The notes beneath the pieces are model-generated. The model made no database searches and had not been told where the DNA came from. It saw only the letters and a program-made list of their open reading frames with translations. Position numbers and translations under genes: made by a program. From JASLEW01 sp035544895 (GTDB lineage Bacteria > Acidobacteriota > Thermoanaerobaculia > Multivoradales > UBA5704), in contig DASZZM010000010.1 of assembly GCA_035544895.1 (NCBI GenBank), positions 34,558-98,557 of the forward strand: a stretch of DNA of 64,000 bases, given 5' to 3'. This document shows, piece after piece, positions 25,456-34,200 of this stretch (the stretch's first letter is position 1; each line of letters opens with the position of its first letter).

Positions 25456-25908
25456 TCAGCCCGCCTTTGCGTCAGTGCGCGACGAGCCGCGGGTGAAGAC
25501 GATCTGCTCGAAGATGCGGCGATAGAGGATGAGGAGGTCGGCGAAGACCTTGGCGAAGGCCTGGTCGGTGGTATCGGACCCCATGGGGTGACCCTTGGGA
25601 AGGGGCGGCAGGTAGGCGGCCGGATCGGGGCCGGCCGACTCCGCGGCGGCGGGCCCGGCAGTACCGTGAGAGAGCTGATCGGCGCGCCGATCTACCAGGT
25701 GAAGCGTGTAGAAGAATTCGAAGTGGCCCACCTCGAGCACGGCGAGGACCTTCTCCAGCGAGTCGAGCTTCGGCAGCTCCTTGCCGTTCTCGTACTTCGA
25801 GAGCTGGCTCTTGCCGATTCCGGCCTCACGGGCGACCAGACTCTGGCTCTTGCCCCTCAGCTCACGCAACAAGCTCAGGGTATGGCCCACGTTGGTAAAC
25901 ATGCCCAT
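25456..25908 (-). CDS. XRE-family helix-turn-helix regulator 1
   Basis: 150 residues. Residues about 8-65 form an HTH_XRE domain: LSLLRELRGKSQSLVAREAGIGKSQLSKYENGKELPKLDSLEKVLAVLEVGHFEFF. The C-terminal part is a variable linker and a helix (FAKVFADLLILYRRIFEQIVF) that may dimerise or sense a partner. A second XRE gene of the same layout lies upstream at 26177. Both have TAAGT-N15-ACTTA beginning exactly 39 bp ahead of the start codon, so autoregulation and cross-talk are likely. Confidence 0.85.
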   Translation of the reverse strand: MGMFTNVGHTLSLLRELRGKSQSLVAREAGIGKSQLSKYENGKELPKLDSLEKVLAVLEVGHFEFFYTLHLVDRRADQLSHGTAGPAAAESAGPDPAAYLPPLPKGHPMGSDTTDQAFAKVFADLLILYRRIFEQIVFTRGSSRTDAKAG

Positions 25909-25946
25909 GCGAGAAATGTAGCGGCTTCAACATACCAGGCGCAAGA

Positions 25947-25971
25947 TAAGTCTCGATGCAAGAAACACTTA
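25947..25971. promoter_or_regulatory. Candidate XRE operator 1 (TAAGT-N15-ACTTA)
   Basis: Inverted half sites TAAGT at 25947-25951 and ACTTA at 25967-25971 with a 15-base spacer, 39 bp upstream of XRE gene 1. The same half sites with the same spacer and distance precede XRE gene 2. The surrounding sequence is A+T-rich for this genome. Confidence 0.6.
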
Positions 25972-26046
25972 CGCGAAAAGGTGGAGTAATTGAAATAGAT
26001 TCTTTATACTCGAAACAGAGCACCAGCGGAGGCCTGTGGCGCCGCT

Positions 26047-26066
26047 ATCGACATCTTGATGTCGAT
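26047..26066. promoter_or_regulatory. 20-bp palindrome in the XRE intergenic region
   Basis: ATCGACATC and GATGTCGAT are perfect 9-bp arms around a TT spacer. It lies between the two XRE genes, about 140 bp upstream of XRE gene 1 and 110 bp downstream of XRE gene 2. A CGATGCAAGA direct repeat (25953 and 26063) runs through the same region. It may be a second operator. Confidence 0.4.
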
Positions 26067-26176
26067 GCAAGACATCACTGGGGCGCGAGAAATCGACGAG
26101 AGGTTCGGCTGCGGCAACATTGGCCGGCGGTTGGTGCCGGCTTCGACGCAAAGATCGCTAAAGGGGCGCCCGCGGC

Positions 26177-26743
26177 TCAGGAAGGAGAACGCCTCTTGCG
26201 GCGGCGACTTGGTGGAGGACCCCCCGGCGGCTTGTCCTGGACCGACTCCGGCGGGGCCGGCGGCGGCTCATGGCTGAATCCCGGGTCCAAGGCCGCCTTC
26301 TGGCGCGGCAAGACGCGGAACATCACGACGAGGTCCCCGATCTGGATGGCTCCCTGCGCCACCGGGCTCGGCTGGTCAAAGGAGGTGTGGACGAAAGTCT
26401 CTACCTTTTCGAGCACCTCCTTGATCTCGTCGGGCCAGTGGCTCGAACGGCCGGTGGGGTATGCGGCGCCGCGATCCTCGTTCGCATGCTGCTGCGCCAC
26501 CTTCGAGGCCTCGTCCTCGACGAGGTCGTAGCGCCGGAAGAACTCCCGCCGGCTGACCTTCTGTGACGCGAGGATCTTGGCGAGAGTCGAAAGCGTCGCT
26601 TCCTGCTTGGCGTTCTCGATCCTCGAGAGTTGCCCGCGGCCGAGCTCCGCCTCCTTGCCGAGCTGCTCGAGCGTCTTGCCCCACTCCTTGCGCAGCCGGC
26701 GGAGGGTCTCGCCGACGAATCGGAACATCTCCGGTTGACCCAC
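26177..26743 (-). CDS. XRE-family helix-turn-helix regulator 2
   Basis: 188 residues. HTH_XRE domain at about residues 8-70: VGETLRRLRKEWGKTLEQLGKEAELGRGQLSRIENAKQEATLSTLAKILASQKVSRREFF, followed by a linker and a helix (IKEVLEKVETFVHTSFD). It then carries a Pro-rich tail ending in a basic patch (PPPSRRRKRRSPS), absent from regulator 1, which could contact nucleic acid or a partner. The layout, including the EFF...LV junction after the HTH, matches regulator 1, so the two are paralogues. The same operator design precedes it. Confidence 0.85.
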   Translation of the reverse strand: MGQPEMFRFVGETLRRLRKEWGKTLEQLGKEAELGRGQLSRIENAKQEATLSTLAKILASQKVSRREFFRRYDLVEDEASKVAQQHANEDRGAAYPTGRSSHWPDEIKEVLEKVETFVHTSFDQPSPVAQGAIQIGDLVVMFRVLPRQKAALDPGFSHEPPPAPPESVQDKPPGGPPPSRRRKRRSPS

Positions 26744-26781
26744 TTGCGCAATCTATCCGTCGCACGCCGGCTTGGCAAGCG

Positions 26782-26806
26782 TAAGTCGTTATATTAGAGA
26801 TACTTA
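26782..26806. promoter_or_regulatory. Candidate XRE operator 2 (TAAGT-N15-ACTTA)
   Basis: TAAGT at 26782-26786 and ACTTA at 26802-26806, spacer 15 bases, beginning 39 bp upstream of XRE gene 2: the same half sites, spacing and distance as operator 1. The spacer holds TTATATTAGA, a plausible -10 region on either strand. Confidence 0.6.
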
Positions 26807-27008
26807 GCGACTCTGCCGAGTTGCCTTTAACGACAACTTTTGGGCCTGACAACGGCTTCGTGCCGCCGCCGCCATGCGCCAGAGCGCAAAAATGTGGCGC
26901 TTCAATCAACGCCACCCGTTCCGCCTGGCCGGTCCCCGGGCGTGCCGGATATGCGCGAGGCTCACTCCCGCCTGATCGCGGCAACCGGAGACCTGGACCG
27001 CGGGCGCG

Positions 27009-27911
27009 TCAGGCCGCCTTGCGCACGACTTCGGCGCCCTGGGGCCAGGCGCCCGAGAGAAAGGAATCAGCGGCCGGGAAGAATTCCTGCGGGCGCTCGA
27101 AGTAGGGATGGTGGCCGGAGCCTTCGATGGGCAGAAAGCGCGCGTTGCCGCCGTGCGCGGCCCAGTCCCGCGACGCTTCGATGGGCACCACGTCGTCGGT
27201 CCCCTGCATGACCAGCAGCGGGAGCTCCAGGGCCGCCAGGCGGGGGCGGAAGTCCCACGCCTTCATCTTCGGCACGATGTGCTCGAAATAGAGCGTCATC
27301 GTATGGCGCGGCCACTCGTTGGGGAAGCCGCAGACATCGTCGAGCGGAAAGCGGGCTGCCGCGGCGGGCTCGCTCATCAGCGCCGGCAGCAAGAAGTATG
27401 AGAACCAGGCGCGGCAATAGGCCACCGGATCGTCGCGGTCCACCCCCTCGCGCCGCAGCTCCTCCAGCCGCGGGACTCCGGGAGGGTAGATGAGGATCTC
27501 GGCCGAGGGCGTCTCCTGCGCCCACTCACCGGGCACCCGTGGAGTGATCGGGCAGACCAGCAGCATGCGCTCGACGCGCTGCGGATGCTCCATGGCGTGG
27601 AGGGCGGTGATGGCGGCGTGGTAAGAGGTGCCGATCAGCGCCATCCGATCCAGGCCGAAATAGCGCCGGACGGCTTCCAGGTCGCGTACGTCCTGCTCGA
27701 GACCGAGGTGGCGGCGGTCGGTGATGGTGCTCGACCGGCCGCGGCTGCGCGGGTCGTACAGGATCATCCGCCGGCCCTCGGCCAGAGGCTGCAGCGCGTC
27801 GGCCAGCCAGCTGGCATTGGGCACGAGCACCGTCTCCGGTCCCTCGCCCAGCATCCGGTAGTAGAGGTGAAGCCCGCGCCGCACGAAAACGAAGCCTTCG
27901 CTGCTCTTCAT
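27009..27911 (-). CDS. Alpha/beta-hydrolase fold protein
   Basis: 300 residues. The fold is recognisable: LGEGPETVLVPNASWLADALQPLAEGRRMILYDPRSRGRSS, ALIGTSYHAAITALHAMEHP (nucleophile elbow, Ser in GTSYHA), LLVMQGTDDVVP (acid) and IEGSGHHPYFERPQEF (His). The elbow reads G-x-S-x-H-A rather than the usual G-x-S-x-G. The oxyanion region has PNASW rather than HG. Substrate unknown. It has no operon partners; the gap upstream of it holds a partial dispersed repeat. Confidence 0.82.
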   Translation of the reverse strand: MKSSEGFVFVRRGLHLYYRMLGEGPETVLVPNASWLADALQPLAEGRRMILYDPRSRGRSSTITDRRHLGLEQDVRDLEAVRRYFGLDRMALIGTSYHAAITALHAMEHPQRVERMLLVCPITPRVPGEWAQETPSAEILIYPPGVPRLEELRREGVDRDDPVAYCRAWFSYFLLPALMSEPAAAARFPLDDVCGFPNEWPRHTMTLYFEHIVPKMKAWDFRPRLAALELPLLVMQGTDDVVPIEASRDWAAHGGNARFLPIEGSGHHPYFERPQEFFPAADSFLSGAWPQGAEVVRKAA

Positions 27912-28051
27912 GAGGCGTGCTCGTGTAGGAGTGGGGCGACGGTCGGAACCGATTCTCCCTTCGGGCCGCGGCCGCGGCGCCGCGCGGAGAGGCCGAGTCT
28001 ACTACAGGGCATTGGATCACTAGAGTTTGAGCGAAGGGGAGGCCACTAGTA

Positions 28052-28133
28052 CGCCAGGGGAGGGGGCGTCCCGTTCCCCCCCGGCCACCGCCGGGCAGGG
28101 ACCCGGCGGCTCCGGAAAACCGGGAAGGGGATC
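28052..28133 (-). repeat. Dispersed repeat, copy D (interrupted)
   Basis: Begins AGGGGAGGGGGCGTCCCGTT, then the run of C, but the middle is replaced by a different hairpin (CCGCCGGG/CCCGGCGG at about 28088-28109) before resuming with GGGAAGGGGATC. The CTATTGGATC block is missing. It looks like a copy with a swapped stem. Confidence 0.55.
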
Positions 28134-28141
28134 CGCGCCAA

Positions 28142-28939
28142 TCAAGTCCGATTTGTCCTCAGCTCGAGCGGCGCGCGCGCGGGTTGTCCGGTCTGGACCT
28201 CGACGATGCGAAAGGGCGGCCGATCCGGGTAGGTCCGCCGCAGCAGCGACAGGCTCACGTTGTAGACCGGCACCCCCGCCGCGGTCTTCCCCTCGGGGCG
28301 CCCGCGGTGGGCATGGCCGTGGAACACGGCGTCGACGGGATAGCGGGTGAGCGGCTCTTCCAGCCGGCTCGAGCCGAGAAAAGGGTAGATCTCGCGGGGC
28401 TCGCCGGAAACCGTCTCCTCGACGGGCGAGTAGTGCAGAACCGCGATGCGCGGCGGGTGGCGCAGCCGGGCCAGGGCTGACTCGAGCTTCAGTGCCTCGC
28501 CGACCGCCTCGTGCACGAACTGCTTGATGATCTCCTCGCCCCAGGGGCCGAGCGCACGCTTGCCGAAGCCGCCCGCAAAGCCCTTGACGCCGGCGAAGCC
28601 GACCCCTTCGGCCTCGAACGCCTCGCCGTCCAGGATGCGGATTCCGCTCTCGGAGAAGACCTGGCGCACCTCGGTCGGCTTTCCCGCCTCGAAGTCGTGA
28701 TTGCCGAGCACCGCGACGATGGGGATGGCGACCGCCTTCTGCAGCTCGCGGGCGAGTCCCTGCGCCTCCTCCGGCAAGCCGTGATCCGTCAGGTCGCCGC
28801 ACAGCAGCAGCACGTCGCAGTCACGGCCGGCAAGGACCAGGGCGTCGCGCACCGCCGGCTCCAGCCCCTCCGCGAAGTGGAGGTCGGCCATCGCGCCAAT
28901 GCGCACCGTCCCGTTGCCGCCAGCCGTCTTCTCCGCCAT
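28142..28939 (-). CDS. Calcineurin-like metallophosphoesterase
   Basis: 265 residues with all metal ligand motifs in order: MADLHF (DxH), LLCGDLTDHG (GDxxD), VLGNHDFEAG (GNHD), AVLHYSPV (His) and VFHGHAHRG (GHxH). These form the dinuclear metal site that hydrolyses phosphoesters. The substrate (nucleotide, phospholipid or protein) cannot be told. The protein is cytoplasmic, without signal peptide. A dispersed repeat lies on each side of the gene. Confidence 0.88.
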   Translation of the reverse strand: MAEKTAGGNGTVRIGAMADLHFAEGLEPAVRDALVLAGRDCDVLLLCGDLTDHGLPEEAQGLARELQKAVAIPIVAVLGNHDFEAGKPTEVRQVFSESGIRILDGEAFEAEGVGFAGVKGFAGGFGKRALGPWGEEIIKQFVHEAVGEALKLESALARLRHPPRIAVLHYSPVEETVSGEPREIYPFLGSSRLEEPLTRYPVDAVFHGHAHRGRPEGKTAAGVPVYNVSLSLLRRTYPDRPPFRIVEVQTGQPARAPLELRTNRT

Positions 28940-28984
28940 CTCCCCAAAGAGAAGGCAAGCCCCATGCCACGGCTATTAGAACGA

Positions 28985-29115
28985 ACCTCGTTGGTGCGCG
29001 AGAGGGAGGGAGCGTCCCCTTCCCCCCCGGAGGGGAGGGAAGGGGATTGAGGGGTTGCGGGGGGCGATCCAATAGATGCTTTGAGTAGTCCTTCATCGCC
29101 GCATCGCAGAGCCGA
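28985..29115 (-). repeat. Dispersed intergenic hairpin repeat, copy E
   Basis: A complete minus-strand copy with GGGAGGGAGCGTCCCC, hairpin arms, GGGGTTGCGGGGGGC, GATCCAATAGATGC, TTTGAGTAGTCC and the CGCAT(C)GCAG module. It lies in the divergent gap between the phosphoesterase and the nucleotidyltransferase. Confidence 0.85.
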
Positions 29116-29156
29116 CTCGTCCTTGATGGTACGCCTCTTGCTGCTCTGAGCTTCCC

Positions 29157-29978
29157 GTGGCGGAGCACGACCGATTCAACGATCTTTCCCCGCAGGCGCG
29201 GGACTTTTATTGCCGGACGATGCGCATCCTGGCGGAAGCTGGAGTGCCCTTCCTGGTCGGAGGCGCCTATGCCTACGGGTACTACACCGGGATCGTTCGC
29301 AATACCAAGGACTTCGATCTCTTCCTCAGCGCGGAAGGCTACGCGCGCTCCCTCGACGAGCTTGCCGCCGCGGGATCTCAGGTCGAGCGCTGCTTCCCCC
29401 ACTGGCTGGGCAAGGCCTGCCAGGGCGAAGACGTCGTGGATCTCATCTTCAGCTCCGGCAACGGCTTGACGCCGGTGGACGACCTGTGGTTTCAGCACGC
29501 CCCTGAAGGCAAGGTGCTGGGGATGGCCGTGCGCCTCTGCCCGGTCGAGGAGATGATCTGGTCGAAGTCTTTCATCATGGAACGCGAGCGCTTCGACGGC
29601 GCCGACGTCGCCCACCTGCTGCACTGCTGTGCCGAGCGCCTCGACTGGGCACGCCTGGTCGCCCGCTTCGGATCGCACTGGCGGGTGCTGCTCAGCCATC
29701 TGATCCTGTTCGGCTACATCTACCCTTCCGACGCCGACCGCATCCCGCGCCACGTCTCCGAGGAGCTGCTCGCCAGGCTCGCAAGCGAGATCCGCAACCC
29801 CGAGCCCGCCGATCCCATCTGCCGCGGCACCGTGCTCTCGCGTGCGCAATACCTTTTCGATCTCGAGGCGTCCGGCTACAGCGACGCGCGCCTGCCTCCT
29901 GATGGCAACATGAGCGAGAAAGAGGTCGAGCTGTGGACCGCCGCAATCGCCGACGACGGCCCGGACGCAAAGCGGTAA
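29157..29978 (+). CDS. Nucleotidyltransferase-fold protein
   Basis: 273 residues from a GTG start; an in-frame stop lies just upstream. FLVGGAYAYGYYTG, then RNTKDFDLFLS matches the GG-(x)n-DxD core of Pol-beta-type nucleotidyltransferases, with a later Asp in GEDVVDLIFSS as the third carboxylate. The rest is helical (HVSEELLARLASEIRNP). The family includes toxin-like and substrate-modifying AMP transferases; no antitoxin gene is adjacent. Function unknown. Confidence 0.78.
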   Translation: MAEHDRFNDLSPQARDFYCRTMRILAEAGVPFLVGGAYAYGYYTGIVRNTKDFDLFLSAEGYARSLDELAAAGSQVERCFPHWLGKACQGEDVVDLIFSSGNGLTPVDDLWFQHAPEGKVLGMAVRLCPVEEMIWSKSFIMERERFDGADVAHLLHCCAERLDWARLVARFGSHWRVLLSHLILFGYIYPSDADRIPRHVSEELLARLASEIRNPEPADPICRGTVLSRAQYLFDLEASGYSDARLPPDGNMSEKEVELWTAAIADDGPDAKR

Positions 29979-29991
29979 TAGGAGAAGCGGA

Positions 29992-30154
29992 TCGTGCCGA
30001 CGCCCGAGGGATGAAACGGCACTACGATCTGGACATAGTGGACTTCTCAAAGCATCTATTGGATCTCCCCCCACAACCCCTCGATCCCCTTCCCTCCCCT
30101 CCGGGGGGGAAGGGGACGCCCCCTCCCCTGACGTACTAACGAGCTTCTTTCTAG
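29992..30154 (+). repeat. Dispersed intergenic hairpin repeat, copy F
   Basis: Full copy: GTGCCGACGCCCGAGGGATG, AAACGGCACTACGATCTGG, GACTTCTCAAAGCATC, TATTGGATC, hairpin, GACGCCCCCTCCCCTGACG, and a CTTCTTTCTAG end that contains the TAG stop of the SIMPL gene on the minus strand. Confidence 0.85.
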
Positions 30155-30957
30155 TTACAAGGTCCCTGGGCCGGGCACGGAGCGATGCGATAGCGGACGG
30201 TGACCGCCGCGGTGACGGTGATCTGGCCGGAGGAGACCGGTGTCGGCGCAACCGCCCCGGCCGCCATCGCCATGGTCATCCTGTAGCGGGGAGAGACCAC
30301 CTGGGTTCCCTGCTCGCTCACCTCGAGCACCTCGTCCAGCCGGACCCGCAGGGCGGCGGCCAGCACGGCGGCCTTCCGGCGAGCGTTGGCGGCCGCCTGG
30401 GCGAGCGCGGCGGCGCGCGCCGGCTCTTCGTCGCGCAACGCGAAAACCACTCCCTCCACCCGGTTCGCCCCGGCGGCGAGGCCCGCGTCGATCACCGGTC
30501 CCACCCGGTCCAGCCCTCGATCGGGCAGATCGAGCTCGACCGACACGACGTTGGTAGCCTGGTAGCCGGTGATCCGCGGCTCATCGTTACCGTTGCCGGA
30601 GCCCGGCCGGGAAGGGGCGTAGAGCGGGTTGAGGGACAGTTCCGAGGTCTTGATCTGGGCGGCCGCGACTCCGAGCTTGCGGATCGCCGCGAGGATGGCC
30701 GCCGCCGTCCGGCTCACCTGCTGCTGGGCGGCCCCGGCGTCGGGCGCCCGCGCCGACACGCCTAACCGCACCGTCGCCTGGTCGGGGGCCACCCGCGCTT
30801 CGCCGCTGCCGCTGACCGCCAGAGCGGGTATCGGCTGGCGGCGCTCCGCGCCATCCGGCAGGGTAACCTGCCCGCGCAGCGGCGCGCCGCTGGCCAGGGT
30901 CGCGGTCGCGGCCGCCGTGCACGCCACCACGGCTCGTCGCCAAGAGCTCATCCGCAT
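30151..30957 (-). CDS. SIMPL (DUF541) domain exported protein
   Basis: 268 residues. A signal peptide (AVVACTAAATATLASGAPLRG) precedes the SIMPL domain: IPALAVSGSGEARVAPDQATVRLGVSARAPDAGAAQQQVSRTAAAILAAIRKLGV, KTSELSLNPLY, ITGYQATNVVSVELDLPDRGLDRVGPVIDAGLAAGANRVEGVVFALRD and a C-terminal ITVTAAVTVRYRI strand. SIMPL proteins are periplasmic with poorly known roles, some stress-linked. Two cysteines lie at the extreme C-terminus (APCPAQGPCN). The stop sits at the end of dispersed repeat F. Confidence 0.88.
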   Translation of the reverse strand: MRMSSWRRAVVACTAAATATLASGAPLRGQVTLPDGAERRQPIPALAVSGSGEARVAPDQATVRLGVSARAPDAGAAQQQVSRTAAAILAAIRKLGVAAAQIKTSELSLNPLYAPSRPGSGNGNDEPRITGYQATNVVSVELDLPDRGLDRVGPVIDAGLAAGANRVEGVVFALRDEEPARAAALAQAAANARRKAAVLAAALRVRLDEVLEVSEQGTQVVSPRYRMTMAMAAGAVAPTPVSSGQITVTAAVTVRYRIAPCPAQGPCN

Positions 30958-30978
30958 TGCAGCCTCCTCTCCGGCTCA

Positions 30979-30996
30979 GCGGCGGCATGCCGCCGC
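30979..30996. promoter_or_regulatory. 18-bp perfect palindrome between SIMPL and CHAT genes
   Basis: GCGGCGGCATGCCGCCGC lies 22 bp upstream of the SIMPL start in the divergent region to the CHAT gene. It may be an operator or a simple GC hairpin in the SIMPL leader. Confidence 0.35.
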
Positions 30997-31202
30997 CGCG
31001 GATCGCGGGCGTCTCCAGCATAACCGCTGCCGCCCCCGATACAATGAGCCTGCCTGCCCCCGGGAAGCTCGCTGCTATGAGAAATCGAGCGGCTCGTCCG
31101 TCTAACCGTCCAGGCGACTGCTTTCGGCTGCCCGATCCGATGTGTCCGCTGCGCCGCCAAGCTCGCGTTTCTCACTTGCCTCTGTCGGGACCAGACCCGC
31201 CC

Positions 31203-34200
31203 ATGCGCCGCGGCCTCCGTGCGCTCTTGCCGTACGGAATCCTGGCGCTCTCCTGCCTGGCATTATTTTGCCGCGCCCGCCCCGCCCCGCCCGCCTCGCC
31301 CCAGCCCGCTTCGCCGCCAGCCTCACCCGCAGGGCAGTCACCGGCCGCCGCCAGCGCCCGGCTCGCCTGCTCTCCCGCCGCCTGGCTCAGGATGGTCGCG
31401 GCCGAAAGCGGAGCCTCTGCCCGCCTCGATGGCACCGGCAGAGAGCCGGCTGCCCGGGGCGGAGGCGAGCCACGGCTCGTGGGCGAGGTCGGCGCGAACG
31501 AGCGGCGCGTGTATTCGTTCGAGATGCCCGCGGGCTGCTATCTCCGGCTCCGGGCGGAGGAGCTGGACGTCGAGCTGGCGGTCGAGCTGCTCGATCTCAA
31601 GGGCAGGAGGCTGGCCGCGTCCGGCGGCCCCCCCGGCTCGGGTTCAACCCTCCGGCTTTCAGCGATCACCGCCAGCGCGGGTATTCAGCGGCTGGTGGTC
31701 GCACGGCCCGGCCCGCCGGCGCGCCCGGTACCGCGGCCGGAGCCGGGCGCGCCGCGGCTGCCGGGCCGCCACCGCATCGTCCTGGAGGCCCTGCGGCCCG
31801 CCTCCTCCGGCGACGCAGACCTGGTGGCGGCGCAACGCCTCGCGGCGGAGGGGATCCGCCGCGGGGCCCTCGTGGGTTTGCGCAAGGATGACCGTCCACG
31901 AGTGGAACGGTGGCTATCCCGCTTCCGGGCGGCCGGCGACGCGCGGGCCGAGGTCGACGCCCGCAACGGCTTCGTGCCCCTCTTCATCAGGGGGGGTGAC
32001 TTGGAGGAGGCCGAGGCGCTCGCGAGGCAGGCCCGTGCCCGTGCCAGGGAGGTGCGCTACCTTGCCGGCGAAGCCGCGTCCCTGGACCTCCTTGGCAGCG
32101 TCGAGCACACCCGCGGGGGCCGCGAGGACCTGCCGCGGGCGCGCGCCGACCTGGAGCAGGCCCTCGTCCTCTGGCGGCGGCTGGGCAGGCGGTCCGAGGA
32201 GGGGAAGACGCTCTACCGCGTGGGACACCTCGACCACGACCTGGCAGATCCGGAGCGGGCGCGACAGGCCTACGCGCAGGCCCAGGACATTGCCCGCGAG
32301 GAGAAGGACAAGGTGCTGCTGCGCGACAGCTTGAGCGGCCTCGGCGCCATCCATTACCAGACGGGGAATTACGGCGCCGCCGAGAGGTGCTGGAAGGAGA
32401 CCTTCAGCCTCAGCAAGGGCCTGCACGACGTGGAGGACGAGGCGGTCAATGCTGCCAACCTGGCGGCCATCTGGCAGTCGCGCGGGAAGATCGGTCAGGC
32501 CAGAGAGATCCTCGCCGACGCCCTCGCCGACGCCCTCGAGCGCAACTCGGATCGAGAGCAACGGGCCCTCCTGCTGTACCGCCTGGCGAGCGTCGATATC
32601 TTGCTGGGAGATCCCGACCACCGAGCCTTGGGCCGTTACCAGAAGAGTCAGGAGATCTGGCATGAGCTCGGGAACCGCGCCTGGGAGGCCAACGCCTGGA
32701 GCGGGATCGGCTGGATCGATTTTCTGCAGCAGCGGTACGAGGCGGCTCTCACGCATTTCGCCAGGGCGGCCGACGGCGTGGTGCCCAATGGGCTTCCGGT
32801 AGTGCAGATAGAGATGGGGATGGCGCACCTGGCGCTCCGGCAGCCCGCCGTCGCGCTGCACGATTTCGCGGCAGCGCGTGACGCGGCCCGCAAGGGCGGC
32901 AGCCGGACCCTAGAGGGACTGGCTCTGCTGCACCTGGGGGAGGCTCTGCGGGTGCTGCGGCGGACCACCGAAGCCCTCGGGGTCTACCAGCAGGCGATCG
33001 CCTTCGGCAAGGAGTTGAACTACCCCGATCTCCACGCCGCGGGGCTCCTGCGCCGCGCCGAGCTGCGCAGCGACGCCGGCAGGCTGAAGGAGGCGCTGGC
33101 GGATGGCGCGGAGGCTCTCCACATCGTGGAGTCTGCGCGCAGCCTGGCGGCCAGCTCGCAGGTGAAGCAAGGTTTTCTCACCGCCCGGCGCAAGTATTAC
33201 GACTTCGCGCTCGACGTGCTGATGCGCCTCGAGCGGCTTCACCCCGGGCAGTACAGAACCGCGGCCCTCGACGTTTCGGAACGCGCTCGCGCCCGCGTGC
33301 TGCTCGATCTCCTGGCCGAAGGCCGGATCGATCCTGGTCAGGATCTGCCGCCCGACCTCAAGCGGCGCCAGGACGAGGCTCAGGACAGACTCTCCGATAT
33401 CCAGGCCCAGATCGCCTTCGAGCGTGGAGCACATCCCACCGGTAAGTCTGGCCGATTGGCACAGCTCGAGGGCGAGCTGGAGGCGCAAGAGGACGGTCTC
33501 CAGCGGATCGAGGAGGAGACCCGCCGCCGGCTGCCGAAGTACGCCGCGATCCGCTATCCCGTGCCACTCGGGCTGCACGCGATCCAGCGCCTCCTCGACC
33601 CCGAGACGGCGCTCCTCGAGTACGCGCTTGGCGAGAAGAGCGGCGCCCTCTTCGTCATCACCCACGATGGCTTCCAGAGCTTCCCCCTGCCTGCCGCCGG
33701 AGAGATCGAACGGTACGTCCACCGGTTGCGCGAGAGGCTCAACAAATCTGGGTCCCGCGAGCTGGGCGACTACGCCTACCAGGCTCACCAGATGTACCGC
33801 ACGCTCGTGGCCCCGGCCGCCGCAATACTGGCCGGCAAACCGCGGCTGATCATTGCCCCGGACCGGTCCCTCTACTACCTTCCCTTCGAAGCGCTGCTCA
33901 CCAGCCACCAATCGCCTCGGCGTTACAGCGACCTTCCCTATCTGCTGAAGGAGCATTCGATCGCCTACGTGCCGTCGGCGAGCGTGCTCGCCAACTTGCG
34001 CTCCCGCCGGCCGCGGCGGGAGGATGCGAGCCGGGCCAAGAGCTTCGTCGCCTTCGCCTATCCGGTCACGCCCCGGGCGGTGCTGCCTCCGGGCGCATCC
34101 AGGACGGCGATCTCGCCTGCCCCGGCCGAGGTGCAGTGGCTGCCCGAGGCCCGCAACGAGGTGGAGGGCATCGCCAAGCTCTACCGCCCGGACCAGGTGA

